The translations under genes were made by a program, and so were the position numbers. Under the pieces are notes generated by a model. That model saw only the letters and a list, made by a program, of their open reading frames with translations. It did not search any database and was not told where the DNA came from. From Dryococelus australis (lineage: Eukaryota > Arthropoda > Insecta > Phasmatodea > Phasmatidae): 64,000 nucleotides of DNA. Below, in pieces: positions 47,420-58,870 of the stretch. Each line of letters starts with the position of its first letter. Position 1 is the stretch's first letter. Location of the stretch: contig CM057009.1 of the NCBI GenBank assembly GCA_029891345.1, positions 296,328,466 through 296,392,465 of the forward strand, in the 5' to 3' direction.

Positions 47420-48600
47420 GAAAAGACCTTGGCCCAAATTAAGCGGGAATTGAGCGACGTAATTACCCCTATAATAGGGAAGCGTGATATGCTGCCGTAC
47501 AGATTCGCGGTTGTTGATGACGTGCCGGTATGTGGCCATCATTTTAGATGTCCACCTCCCACGCTTAAAGCATTTAGGGAAATAATAGATAAATTGTTGC
47601 TGGTCGGGGTCATAGTTCCTTCCACGTCAGACTATTGTTCCCCTGGTTTTTTGGTTAAAAAGTGTGTGTGGTAAATTACAGACTGATCGTAAATCATACT
47701 TAGGTTAACTGTAAAATTCATAAGGACCTCTTTCCATTACCTACAGTCGACTGTGCATTACAACATCTGGGACGTGCCAATATATTCCATCCTGGACCTG
47801 AATAATAGTTTTCACCAGTGCCTTTTATATCCCACTTGCCGAAAATATACCGCCTTTAAAACTACGTGGAATTAATTTGAATTTTTCAGGATACCAATGG
47901 GTGCTAACTTCGGTAACCAAGCCCTATCCAGAGTACTATATCACGTACTTTCAGATTTCAAATATGATTTTGTATTCAATTACGTGGATGACGTGATTGA
48001 TTATAGTGAAAATATGAGTAACCACCCGAAACGTTTACGAGAATTATCGCAACGGTTTAGGGGGAGAGGTCTTATGGCAAATCCCGATAAAGTCACACTT
48101 GCTGCTAAAAAAGTAAAATTTTTAGGATATATTTGTGAGGGTAAATTATTACTGGACCCCAAGCGAGTTGCCCCTATTGTCAACTTTCCCCGTCCATGCA
48201 CCCTTAAAGGGATACAAAGATTTTTAGGGATAATGGGCTATTACTCGCGATTTGTTGACAATTACTCGGAAATTGCAACTTCCCTTAACCATATAAAAAA
48301 AAAGAATTTGTTTGTGACCGCGAGCAAGAGCTGACCTTTAATATTTTGAAAGAGAAACTTAGTTCGTCGCCGGTAGTGATTTTACCCGATTTTAATAAAT
48401 GGTTTGTGGTCCAGGTGGACGTTTCGTCCACTTGCTCTGGGTGCGGCATTGGGTCAGTGGCGGGATGGTCACGTTGTGCCAGTAGCATTTGCGAGGTCTT
48501 TGAATCAATCAGAATGAGCACTTGGAACATACGAAAAGGAGATGCATGCGTGCCTTTTCGGGTTGGAAAAATTTGCCTCCTGCATAGAACATGACGAGTG
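47420..48600 (+). pseudogene. Reverse transcriptase and RNase H region of C3
   Basis: The fingers begin with RCPPPTLKAFREIIDKLLLV (about 47549). The palm has FNYVDDVIDYSE with YVDD at 47981-47992. The thumb/connection has KFLGYICEGKLLLDPKRVAP and FLGIMGYYSRFV. An RNase H remnant (WFVVQVDVSSTCSGCGIGSV, about 48400) continues to about 48600. The end of RNase H and the start of integrase are not present. Confidence 0.85.
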
Positions 48601-48649
48601 TGACCTATTTACAAATAATCAGGACCTCAACTGGAAAAATTGGTAATGT

Positions 48650-49440
48650 TTGTCTTTTTTTTTGTTGGGCACCTTCACAAAATTTGTAATTTTACTCCCT
48701 CTAAAAAACACGAAGGCTTCTATTGTAAAAGTTCTGCAAGAACAAGTTTGGAAGGTTTTTGGTGCCCCTGCCGAACTGGTAATGGACAACAAGCATTATT
48801 TTCAGTCACATTGTTTTAAGGACATGTGCTTTAAGTGGGCGATCAAGTTTTACACCTCAAGTCCGTATTTTCCCAAGGGCAACCAAGTTGAACGTTTTAA
48901 CAAAAATATTAAGGCTTGTCTTACCATATTTCATAACCAGGACCACACTGAATGTGATCGCGATCTGGAGCTCAATGTCGTGATTTAATGCGCCGATTCA
49001 TGACAACTCAACTGACTCACCTCCTTCCCTTCCTTTTTTGAATCGTCATTTGCCACATCCTTTATTTAATATTTGGAACCTTCCTTTGCATCTTACTTGG
49101 ATTCTGGCTCGCTGGACCGACTCTTGGATGGGGTTGCTAGCCACCTTAATGACGCAAAACGTGAAGTGGTAGCACGCCTTGATAAAGGCCGAATTGATCC
49201 TCCCTTTTCTGCCGGCGATAAGGTTCTTTGCAGAAATCATGTTCTGGGCGACAGCAGCAAGGAACTCTGTTATAAATTCATTCCTAAATTCATTGGGCCG
49301 TACCAAATTTCTAAATATTTAGAATTCAACACTGTAATGTTAAGTTTTTTGGGGACTTCACTTGAGTTTTGCAAAGATCACGCGAGTCACCTCAAGAGGT
49401 ACGTGTCCAAGATCTTAAGTTTATTTGATTCTGGATTGTT
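48650..49440 (+). pseudogene. Integrase region of C3
   Basis: The core domain (about 48660-48990) reads TKFVILLPLKNTKAS, AELVMDNKHYF and YTSSPYFPKGNQVERFNKN, closely parallel to C2. The C-terminal domain (about 49200-49420) reads FSAGDKVLCRNHVLGDSSK and KFIGPYQISKYL. The zinc domain is not visible. Confidence 0.8.
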
Positions 49441-49555
49441 TTAGAATTTTATAAAATGTATTGGATATATCAATTTTTGTAGTATTGAAGTAATTGCATT
49501 TGTAATATTTTGATTCTAAAGATATTTAACTTTGTAAATTTCTGGGTCAATAGTA

Positions 49556-49587
<32 letters not shown>

Positions 49588-50290
49588 GTAATTTTGAAGG
49601 TTAATTGTGTTAACTTCATATTTTAGTGTATGGTCGTGTATGCTATAATCTTCCCCTTCCTTAGTTTAGTTTTTATAATCTCAATCTCACCCTTTTCTTT
49701 TGTTTTGGAAAATTCCCAAGGGCGTCGTGCAGTGTTCGAGCACGAGAAGAGACTCGTCGGTGGCCGCCTCGGAACTGCAGCGCCTGATGGCAGCTGATGC
49801 TGCAACCCTCCTGACATCTCTGCTTGGTTGGTTGCGTCGTTCAGGTGCTGAATGCCTGCTCCTGCACCCCTGGCTTTTAATTGCATACTCTCCCGGGAGA
49901 GCTGACTGAATTGGTGCTATCTGAGAAGATTTGAACTGTAAATGTGTGTCAAAACATTGAGCGCTGTGAACCGACTGACTTCAAGATGTCTGTTGAACTT
50001 TTCTACGCTACTAATTGCATTATTCGTCTACTACTTCCGATTCGAACTTTCGTCTGTACTCAACGTGTTGTTTCTATGTGAACTATGACTTGACTGGAAA
50101 AATAAAGCTGGGGTGTGACTTGTTCTAGCAGGGGGTATTGCACAGATTGTGCTTGCACCGCCAGCATTATAGAGAGCGCTGTTCTGGTGTAAAGATTTTG
50201 AACTGTTGCTCCACCTGCAATTACCTTGGCATCCTCTCCCCACCCATTTTCCCACTTACCTACCTCTTAGATACCCCTACCCCTTCTGAA
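49441..50290 (+). other. 3' non-coding region of C3
   Basis: T-rich, with a T tract of about 28 at 49560-49587 and an aataaag polyA-like motif near 50102. Parts of it (a cag/gcgcc-containing block followed by a C-rich pyrimidine block) resemble the regions after the integrase ends of C1 and C2. It probably includes some LTR. Confidence 0.5.
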
Positions 50291-51188
50291 CATCCACGAG
50301 CAGCTGTAATGTGATTGGTTGGTATATTTTTTGACTGGACGAGGCTTGCTTTCGAGCAAAGGTCTTGCACTTCTACTCAGGTCAGGTCAGCTCAGCGAGA
50401 ATACCTCTCTGGTATTTCTGCTCGTCGGTTCACTATGGACTCTGTTCAAAAGCCTAAATTTCTCTTGGCCCTGTCTATCCATTGTCTGAGGCAAATGGGT
50501 GTCCCAGAACTCCTTTTCGCACTCGTTAGTAAATGCTACTGGGTCTTTGTGCGGCCGACTGGCGAAGTCCGTTATCTGGATGTCGCCATCCTATCCGGTG
50601 ACCAGGTAGCCGGGTGCTGTCCCAGGCTGAATACAGATCCGGGACGGCCTTGGCCGTCGGGAGGAGACTTGTTTCTTCCTACATTTCTCATATTGGTGCA
50701 CCATACCTGGCATAGTGATGCGCTCGTCGGGCCATCCTATACACAGGTTATGGAAGGGTTCGCTACACGTGCATCTAACCCAGTTAAAGCCCAGGCCGGG
50801 GCAAGTCATGGTGCTACAAAAGATTGTGGGTTGCTGCATATAGTCTTCGCAATGGTATTAGAGACCGACGGTGTCTCGTGCCTTGTCTGGCCAACCTAGA
50901 CAGAGGCGGTGGAATGGCTTCAGGCAATACGTGCAGTCAATTCGATATGCACCTACACCTTGACATTCGGTGTGGCTACACTTCGGGTCTTTAGTGTCCG
51001 AATCCATCATTAGTAATGTCTGACGAGACACTGATCTCTCGATTCGACATGGCTATAGTTTCTTGGGCGCCAAGGAATTATTAATGGACTTCCCGAAGTT
51101 TCGTAGGTTATACAGGTAGACACTTGGAGTCTCGGGGTCGGGTGACCTCGTTCGGCCTCTTATTGTGGAGTCAATAAGCGGACATCAC
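50291..51188 (-). pseudogene. Gag region of element D, with two PHD-like zinc modules
   Basis: On the minus strand, about 50980-50885, a module reads C-x4-C-x9-C-x2-C-x4-H-x2-C-x2-W. A second, at about 50820-50670, has the same layout (C-x4-C, then a Cys pair, PFHNLC-IGW). The two modules share the pattern PFH-x-LC-x-GW, so they look like a tandem duplication. A helical Gag-like stretch follows (about 50580-50400; DPVAFTNECEKEF). The C3 insertion then interrupts. The long plus-strand frame here is the antisense shadow. Confidence 0.6.
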
Positions 51189-51203
51189 ACGTTGGGTGCC
51201 AAA
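51189..51203 (-). promoter_or_regulatory. Primer-binding site of element D
   Basis: On the minus strand TGGCACCCAACGTG follows the 5' LTR within a few bases. TGGCRCCCAACGTGG-type primer sites are common in animal Gypsy elements. Together with the polypurine tract, it fixes orientation and LTR edges. Confidence 0.7.
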
Positions 51204-51207
51204 AAAT

Positions 51208-53192
51208 CAGTTTACGCATGTCCAATAGTAAAGGCTGGATAAAGATCATGTGGCTTTGGTTGCACTTATGTCGGTTATGCGTGCGGGTTTGGTTTAGGCT
51301 TAATTACGGCTGGATATAGCATTCTGGCACTTGGCTTTACGAGCTGGAACAACATTCTCAATTTTACGGTTTCTTAATCCCTTGGAGGAGTCAGGCTTGT
51401 GTCTTACTTCGGAACTAGTCTTAGTCGGTGAAGGGCAGGAGGTTCCAGGGATTGGTGCCTAGTCGGTTTGTGGGCGAGGGGTAGCAGAATATCGTCCATT
51501 ACGTCTTCAGCTCGGGTAGTAGCAAGGTTAATGCGTGATAATGCAGAACTCCCAGTTCCAGTCCTCTGATGCCCTGCTCCAGAAGTTACTGTTAGAAATG
51601 CTTAGCCGGTCCTCCATTTTGTTCAGTAACCATCTTACCACTGCATGACAGGCCTGGTGTGCGCATAGAGGTGCTGACCGGAAAATAGTTGGGTTAACGA
51701 CAGTCGTCTTAGATGGTGCCAATGAACAAAGTAAGACGGCTCATCGGCTAGCTGTAAGCGGGGTTAGACCAGCCAGTTTTCTGGCAACAAGGTGCGCAAC
51801 TCTCCTGGTGCCATGCCTCACCTTCAATTGCATATAGTGGATGTATTACGAAAAACTTGAAATAAGCACCACGGATGTGGATATCCCTTACTTAGTGTTG
51901 CCTGGCAACAGTCTTGCCAACGCGAACTCCGATGCTTCAGAAGATCCTCCACTGTTGTGGGCTGATCAGAAGCATTGGAGCCATGTGTGTTACCAAGACT
52001 ATCACTGGGTGTGCGATCCGAACCAAGGCCAGGCTGTAGCACCTAAGCAAATGCCCTCGCCAGCACCCAGGTGCTCCCGTAGGGATACAGCTCAGATGTA
52101 ACATCTCTCCCCGATTGAGAAGTGTTGCTAGTGGTCGTGGCTCGTATATTCTATTCCGCCAGTACCTGTATACTTGGTAGGAATATAATAGCTGGCCGTC
52201 TCGTCTAATGGGCGTGTTTTCAACTTGGAGCCATCTGAGAGGTAGTCTCCAGTTGTAGATAATTGCAGAAATAAGCATACTTTCCTGGTACTGGTCGGCG
52301 GTGCTCAGGTCGAGGTTCTCCCAGTAATTGGCGACAGATTACCCTATGAATGAGACTCGAGGGTAATAGAAACAAAGCAGTGTCTATTAAAGACTTACTA
52401 AGCATCATGACACATGCTCTTCTGCCAGGCAGACCTGTGGTTGGAAGCAATCCTACGGTATCTGGGTAAATGTGACCTGGTCCTAAGCTAGGTGGGGAAG
52501 TTACGTGAAAACTGATGAAAATTACTTAAATACAAACCTAACTCTATATAGCGGATGTCTGTAGGAGACAAAAAAAAATTATGTGTGGAATGTATTGTGT
52601 TACGGAAAGCTTCTGGTGGCTATTGGCATCGCTGAAGCGTCCGGTAGCGAGGCTGCAGAACTAACGGCTCAATTGTGGCAGCCTCTTGTGGCTGCTGAAG
52701 ACTTAAGTCGTTAGCGACAGCCTCAGGAAGGGCTGTTGAAGGGCTCTTAGTAGTCTAGACTCCAGAACCCAGGTGTTCGGAGAAGACTGCAGGAACAACT
52801 AGCAAGGACAGTCGCACACTGCCTTATATAGTGAGGCAGCGTGTCGTGGCGGCCATGGGGAGTGCACGTGACGTCCCTCAAGTGCGAGGCCGAAGTAGGG
52901 GTAGAAACTTCTGGTCATCTCTCGACCTTCGCATATCCTCGGTGGCGCTCGTGCATGGCCCGAGGCGGCTGATGGCTTGTTGCTTCTCAGCGCAGTGGAG
53001 GGGGGTGGAGCGCCGCTGTCTTTCGCAACACCTCATATCCATGTGTCGGGCCGCCCTCCAGAATTGTGGCAGACCGTTACTTGTGTGTACGAAATGGCGC
53101 GGGGTTTAAATATCACGAGTGTAGGAGTAATACACTAGGGTTGCAGTGAGACGAGTCATAATCATATATGTTAACTGGTATAAGCGGCATGC
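51208..53192 (-). repeat. 5' LTR of element D
   Basis: Partner of 38996-41005, same orientation. The inner edge is next to the primer site, and the outer edge is at ggcatgca where the match ends. The TATATAAG motif at 52830-52823 (minus) matches that of the other LTR. The flanks show no obvious target-site duplication. Confidence 0.85.
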
Positions 53193-53678
53193 ATCAAGTT
53201 CAAAACTCCTTTAACACCACTCTCCACATTTTCTCTAAATATATCTTAAGATATAATATGATTCCTAGAACCGGCCTAGATCCTTTAAAAGTGTACATAA
53301 AAACACCTTAGGTTATCCATTTTCCTTTCGCCTCGCAGGGCTCATCACAAAACCTTTCATAAAAACCCACCTTTTCATTTATGAAAACTTTAGTTTTGAA
53401 TAAAATCACCCGCTATAGTAATGGTCTCTTGGTTTTAACTTAAAATCACACAGGGACTCGCAAATATCTCCCCAAATTACTTTCCTGGACAGACCGTGGG
53501 AAAAAAAACAAATGTTCTCACTCACCACCTTCCCCTTTTGGACATACACCAAGTATCTCCACAGTCACCTCTTTCAGATAGAGGGGTCTGAGGATATGCT
53601 CTCCATCAATACCTTAGTACAGACCATACCCGCTCACTACCACCACATACACCATCAAAAGAAACCCAGCACGTTTTT

Positions 53679-53828
53679 TGGTGGAGGAACAGGCCAGGGA
53701 TATTATCCCTACCACTGTGGGCTTCCTCTCCTCCACCCAAGCATTCCACACACCATTCAAACCATACAACTGGTGGAGGAATAGGCCAGGGATATTCTCC
53801 CTACCACTAGGGCTGCCTCTCCTCCACC
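53679..53828 (+). repeat. Direct repeat with internal hairpin, two ~58-60 bp units
   Basis: Unit 1 (53679-53738) and unit 2 (53771-53828) start 92 bases apart and share tggtggagga, then a ggccagggatat core, then a tcctctcctccacc end. Each unit begins with ggtggagga and ends with tcctccacc, so each can fold into a hairpin. Only a few mismatches separate the units. Confidence 0.85.
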
Positions 53829-54348
53829 TACACCTATTCTACATTCAAACACACACCTCACCCCACACCGTTTTACCCAAATGTAAATGAATACGTCCAC
53901 ACAGTCCCAAATCTCGTCGCCTTCTTCCACGTTACCCAGAATCCCTGATCCACTTCTCCCAAAAATTTGTATATCGCAAAGCAAAATGAATGGGCAGCAA
54001 TACCGCAAAAACCAGCCAAGATCCAACTCACATCAAAAATCTCTAAATCTCCCAATTCATAAATCCCATAAACTGTCTTCACCATCTATTCACGAAAGGG
54101 AAAACCACAACGTCGGACCTAAACATGGACTATTTTTCTCCTTTCTTCCGCAATGCATTCCCAAACAATGTTCCCTTTGTGCACATAACCAGAGCCTAAG
54201 TTCTTTAGTAGAGAAACAATTATCATTGCCCCACATAAGCAAAATATGGCAGAGTTAATATTTTTCCCCTTTCACAAGCAAAGTCCAGAGATTCAGATCA
54301 TTACAGAAAAAGAAAATATATTTTAAAGTCCAAACACTGCGCTCACGC

Positions 54349-54520
54349 AGCCTAAGTTCGAAAACACTAGCTCCTCGGAAAATTTACAAGTCCCAATTCT
54401 GAACACTCACAACCGAAGTCCGAAAACTAACTCTTCAGAAAATTTACAAGTCCCAACTATGAGCTCCAACAGCCTAAATCCGAACATACTGAATTCGGAA
54501 ATTTTCAGAGTCCGCCTATA
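54349..54520 (+). repeat. Short tandem repeat, three diverged units of ~55-65 bp
   Basis: Units start near 54349, 54414 and 54473. Each has a gcctaa/gaa-gt(t)ccgaa start, a cggaaaatttacaagtccc or similar middle, and a short variable end. They are imperfect and do not encode a conserved reading frame. Confidence 0.7.
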
Positions 54521-55033
54521 TCTGCTCTCTGTGATCATAATCTCCAAATCCGACCTCGCAGCAATACTTCGCATTCTAACGCACAGCCTCACAGTCAGGC
54601 GACCCTCACACTTATAAGCGGAACATTTCACTTAATGAGTCCGGCGATGTTCTCCCAGATTGCAGTCCGCGCACCCATATTTATCCTGCCCGAGCTCTCT
54701 ACTCCCGGTCATCCCCTCTTCAGAGACCAGCACTCCAGCACCGTCTATACCACATTTCTGGACACCAGTGATCTTTTTACAAACAACATTCGCACTGGTA
54801 CGAAACTCAAGCCAATCGCAGACAGGGCCACATGTTGCCCCTAATCTACTGCAGCCATGGCCGACAGGCATTACATTACTGCAAAACAAACATTTTCCAC
54901 ACAATATTTAACCTATTTGTGACAGAGACTCCATCGTATGTTTATTCCCTATACATAATTCCTGGGTTCTTGCTCAGTAGTTGTGAGCTGCAAATCATAC
55001 ACACAGCACTACACTGGATTTTTACTCTCTGCC

Positions 55034-55234
55034 TGTTCGGAATGCAAATTGTTATTAAAAGTGAGATTGTACACTGACTGGCAGTGTCTGCTACCATTGT
55101 TTTTTTTCTCTCATTAGTATGATCAACATGGTGTGTGACCAAGTATCGTTACACTGTGTAGTGTTTTCATTTCTATAAAGTGCTTATAGCATTCAGATGT
55201 GTTTTCTTGTATCCACAACCACCGCAACCCAACA
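55034..55234 (+). repeat. 5' LTR of Copia 1
   Basis: It begins TGTTCGG and ends CCCAACA. It matches 58987-59186 over its length, with shared blocks such as atgcaaattg, tgtacactgac and ttgtatccacaac. It sits directly before the primer site. Confidence 0.85.
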
Positions 55235-55251
55235 ATGGTTATGGGCCCAGA
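55235..55251 (+). promoter_or_regulatory. Copia-type half-tRNA primer site
   Basis: TGGTTATGGGCCCAG follows the LTR. It is the same type of primer site as in Drosophila copia, which is complementary to the internal (anticodon-side) half of initiator methionine tRNA rather than to a tRNA 3' end. Confidence 0.8.
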
Positions 55252-55299
55252 AGCACCAAATGTGAGTTAACAAGGTTAACTGCCACAATAAAACAAGTC

Positions 55300-55800
55300 A
55301 AGCATTCTACATCGTGGAAGCAGTTCACGCCGACAAGTAGTCATGGTGGCAGCAAGCACTTTATTCTGGGTGGAGAAAATGAAGGACCAAAAAAATGCTT
55401 GTCCAAATTTCAAATGAAAACACGAGTCTAGAAGACCAGTGGGACGTTGTTCAAGGCACCCTCAAAACAGAAGAGGCGAAAGAAAAAGCTCTCAAGGCTC
55501 CATCAAAAATTTTGCTGATCGTAGGAAAAGACTTTATCCGTGTCGAGACATTGCTGCTAGCAGGTCTTCAAGAGGAATATAAACCCATGATAATGGGATT
55601 GGCGAGTTCGTGGACCACAATAACTGGAGATGCAATTAAAGTCAAATTGCTACAAGACTTAAAATTAGGCAGCAACTACGTTCGAACATCGACATGGCGC
55701 ACTAGAGCAATCAATCTTCTAGTGTTGGCTCTCACAGTAGCGATAACATAAATTCGTCAATAGTGAACAAACCAAGCAGTCTCGCAGGAGCTACAATTTT
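55300..55800 (+). pseudogene. Gag region of Copia 1
   Basis: It reads like the helical Copia Gag: KILLIVGKDFIRVETLLLAG, then LQEEYKPMIMGLASS, then KVKLLQDLKLGSNYV, matching the order of the UBN2-type domain. The nucleocapsid knuckle is not evident. Fossil. Confidence 0.65.
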
Positions 55801-56039
55801 AACTGACCAGAACACTTCGCAGCAGATTGTCCCACAAAAGTAAGAGTGAAAAATGTGACAATTGAACTTTTGAAACAAACCGGACTGACAAGCAATATGT
55901 TAACGCACTTTTAGCCTTCATGTATATAAATATAACTTCAATTCTGCATGGTTTCTACATTCGTGTGCGCCTGTACATATAAAGTGTGTTGAAGAGTCCA
56001 GTGTCATCATCTAAGACAAGAATATTAACTTCTAACAAT

Positions 56040-57000
56040 TAAGCACTCGCGATCAAGTCTGTGGTGAATGTGAACACTGAATTACCAGTTGGCTATAGCT
56101 CGAGTGTTATTAAAGCATGTGATATAAACCATGCACCATGTATTACAGCGAACCTACTGTCGGTACCCAAGTAAAATTACCAAGAGAGGCTATACAGTAA
56201 TTTTTGACAAAATTGGTGGCAAAGTAATAAATCAGGAAATGAGCCGATTGCCACTGCTACATTAAATAATGGTATCTATCAGTTAGATATCTCGCAAGCT
56301 TTTAATGTTGGTCAAACTTATGCTGTCAATTGCGATGAAAATTTGTGGCATCTTGCATTAGGACACCTAAACAGGAAAGACCTGTACTTGTTGAAAACGA
56401 TGGCTAAATGTGTAGATAACTTATAGGTTAGTAAGTTACCTTGTGAAACATGTGCAAAAGGCAGAGAGATTAATTTACCATTTCAGGCCAAGCAAATTCA
56501 GAGCAAAAGAACATCTAGAACTGGTTCATGCAGACTTGTGTGGTGGGCCTTCTGAATCTGTGTCCGTAGGGGGTAGCTAATATTTTATTATAGTTGATCA
56601 TTTTTCCAGATACACAAAATGTATATTTTTTAGCATCCAGAGACCAAGTACACGAAGTATTTAGGAAATATTCATGCCCTTTTAGATAATCAGAGCAAGA
56701 GAATCAAACATTTTCGTTCTGACAATATAACAGTTTGTCAACACTGGCACCAGTATACAGTCAGAGCTTCCCCACAACATAATGGTGTTTCAGAGCTCAC
56801 CAACCGCAAACTCACTGAACAGGTACGATGCCTACTTCAGTATGCAGGGCTGCCTAAAGCACATTGGGCTGAAGCAGTTTCAACAGCGGTTCATTTCGAT
56901 AACAGGAGCCCAATTAAAGCCAACAAGGTTAAAACTCCCTTTGAAGCATGTAATTCCAGAAAACTAGACCTAGGATACATTAGAACCTTTGTGAAGCAAT
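56040..57000 (+). pseudogene. Protease end and integrase region of Copia 1
   Basis: A protease-tail-like LLSVPK lies near 56160. The integrase zinc domain follows: LWHLALGHLNRKDLYLL and, about 30 residues on, CETCAKGREINLPF, the HHCC motif of Copia. The core includes ADLCGG-like and FFIIVDHFSRYTK-like stretches (about 56525-56620) and the closing HNGVSE region (about 56780). Confidence 0.7.
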
Positions 57001-58870
57001 AGCGCAGAGACCAAAGGAAAGGAGAAAAAAAAATGGGATCCGTATTCAGAGAAATTATTATTCACAGGTTATTTTGACGAGACAAAAGGTTATCGTGACA
57101 AACCCCATCACAAAACAAGTTGTCACCAAGAGGGATGATGATATTCTAGAAGAGAAAGGTGCAGAGGAGGTGAAAATTCCCCAAAAGTTGCCCATGGTTG
57201 ACATTGGTGATGTGGTTACATCGCAAGAGCCTGAAGTCGGTTATGAAGACATTTAAACTTTTAATCAAGATGAACTTTTTCGTGGTTTGGAGAGAGAAGA
57301 TGAACCGGAAGTAGCCTCCAAACTTGAACAGTTAAGGAAATAAAGTCTTATTCCGAAACCTAAAGTGGTTCCAGACTTTGTATCCTACTTTGTTCCCGAA
57401 AACGAAGAAAACACCTTAGAGGAAGCATTAGCAGGTAAACAACCGGCTAACTGAAAGGAAGCCATTGATGAAGAATTTGCATTATTCATAGACAATGTAA
57501 CTTTTGACTGGACAGAACTACCTGAAGGAGCTAAGGCACTCCTGACGAAATGGGAGTTCAAAATAAAGAACACTGACAAAATATCCCAAGTACAAGGCAC
57601 GACTAGTTGTAAAGGGCTGTGAACAAAAACTAGGGATTGATTACAAGGAAACTCTCTCACCAGTCATTAAATATTCTTCACCGAGCTACCTTTTCGCATT
57701 ATCAGTCAAGGAAGATGTTTAAATAACTTATGGATGTAAAAACTACCTACCTATATAGTCAGTTGGACGAGGAAATATATGTACAACCACAAGAAGAGCT
57801 GCAAGACAAACTGGAAAGGTCTGGTGATTTAAAAAAGGCAATATATAGATTGAAGCAAAGCAGATGATGGAATCATTCTCACAGGAATAGGACTCCAGCA
57901 GTCAAAAGAAGATCCATGCATATATTTCCACCGCAAAGACAAAAGTCTTATTGCATGTGCCATATATGTTGAGACACTCGTTCTCTTTTCGAATGAACCC
58001 CACATTTAGAAGACCCTTGAATCAGAATTTCACATGGAAAATCTTGGAAAAGTAAGAAAATGCCTAGGTATGAAAATCACCAGAGACCACAAAAAAAACA
58101 CCGCCAAATTCTTTAGGTTTAAAGAACCTCAATAAAATTAATAAGTAAGAATATCTATAACAAATTTTCAAAGTTAATACTAAAAAAGACAAAAATAATA
58201 AAAAATTTAATTAAAAATTTTAAAAAATAATATAAAAAGTGAATTAATAATTAAATATTCAAAACTCAAATTTCGCAATTCAAATAGGTAGGTAGCCTTT
58301 TGTACCTGTCACAGATACATCATACGCTGCGAGTTTCTTTAAGCCAGTTCAACAAAAATCCCCAGAGAAGTCATTGGCTCGCTGTGAAAAAAATATTTCG
58401 GTATTTGAAGAGAACCATGGATCTTAGGTTCGAATTTGACAGCCGCGGCAATGGAGTTAGTGAGCTAGTGACTCAGATTGGGGCAATGAAAATAATGTGA
58501 CCCCTTAAGTTACTAGCAGTAGCCTAAAATACAAGGGTGGAGTAATTCTCTGGTCCAGTAAGAAATAACAGTTGCACTAAGCAGAGGCTGAATACATTGC
58601 CCTTAATTCCACAGTGCAAGAGACCCTGTTCAGAAAAATGTGCAATCAATTTTACCCAGAACCTGATCCCAATCCCTCTATTGTGTATTGTGACAACAAA
58701 GGAGCTACTCATTTGGCTAAAAACGAAGTTACCGATCAAAGCACATCGATATGAGGCACCATTTTTTTTGAGAAAACACATTTTAGACAAAACAATTGAA
58801 CTCTAATATATACCTTCTTAAGAAATGTCCAATATATTAACTAAGCCCCTCACAAAAGAAAATGATATAT
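57000..58870 (+). pseudogene. Reverse transcriptase and RNase H of Copia 1
   Basis: It starts with KEAIDEEFALF near 57455 and TYLYSQLDEEIYVQPQEEL near 57750. QSKEDPCIYFHRKDKSLI and a VETLVLF stretch follow near 57970, then LGKVRKCLGMKITRDH (about 58040). RNase H includes HWLAVKKIFRYLKRTMDL (about 58375) and AEAEYIAL-like and CDNKGATHLAKN-like stretches to about 58735. There are several breaks. Confidence 0.75.

Larger units (their letters stand above)
46150..50290 (+). mobile_element. C-family Gypsy copy C3, inserted in element D (fossil)
   Basis: A plus-strand Gypsy copy lying between element D's gag and protease, in the opposite orientation. It has gag, a CCHC knuckle, protease, reverse transcriptase, part of RNase H and much of integrase, followed by a T-rich 3' region like those of C1 and C2. 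A 5' LTR is not evident and the copy looks truncated. Being inside D, it inserted after D, or D was rearranged around it. It carries fewer breaks per kilobase than A or B, but is still non-functional. Confidence 0.8.
38996..53192 (-). mobile_element. Ty3/Gypsy element D (fossil, 14.2 kb, with nested C3)
   Basis: A minus-strand LTR retrotransposon flanked by direct repeats of about 2.0 kb. In its own reading direction: 5' LTR (53192-51208), primer site (about 51203-51189), gag with two PHD-like modules, an insertion of C3 in the opposite orientation, then protease, reverse transcriptase, RNase H, integrase, a ~2 kb tail, polypurine tract (about 41035-41016) and 3' LTR (41005-38996). Without C3 it would be about 10 kb. 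The LTRs differ at perhaps one position in eight, so it is moderately old. The coding region carries numerous breaks. Confidence 0.85.
53193..55033. other. Non-coding stretch between element D and Copia 1
   Basis: No gene recognised. The sequence is C/A-rich and contains the two local tandem repeats listed separately. A Cys-rich minus-strand frame (54632-54904) overlaps plus-strand frames and is not supported by any family. Confidence 0.5.

Noticed and set aside
49560-49587. Poly-T tract read as the poly-A tail of a reverse-strand LINE or SINE
   Set aside because: No LINE or SINE body lies next to it on the minus strand. It falls within the T-rich 3' region of C3.
50315-50899. 194-codon plus-strand open frame
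   Set aside because: It is antisense to the PHD-like modules in the gag of element D. Its protein has no domain I recognise.
54632-54904. Cys-rich minus-strand open frame (possible zinc protein)
   Set aside because: The Cys spacing does not fit a known finger, plus-strand frames of similar length overlap it, and no neighbouring exon or element supports it.
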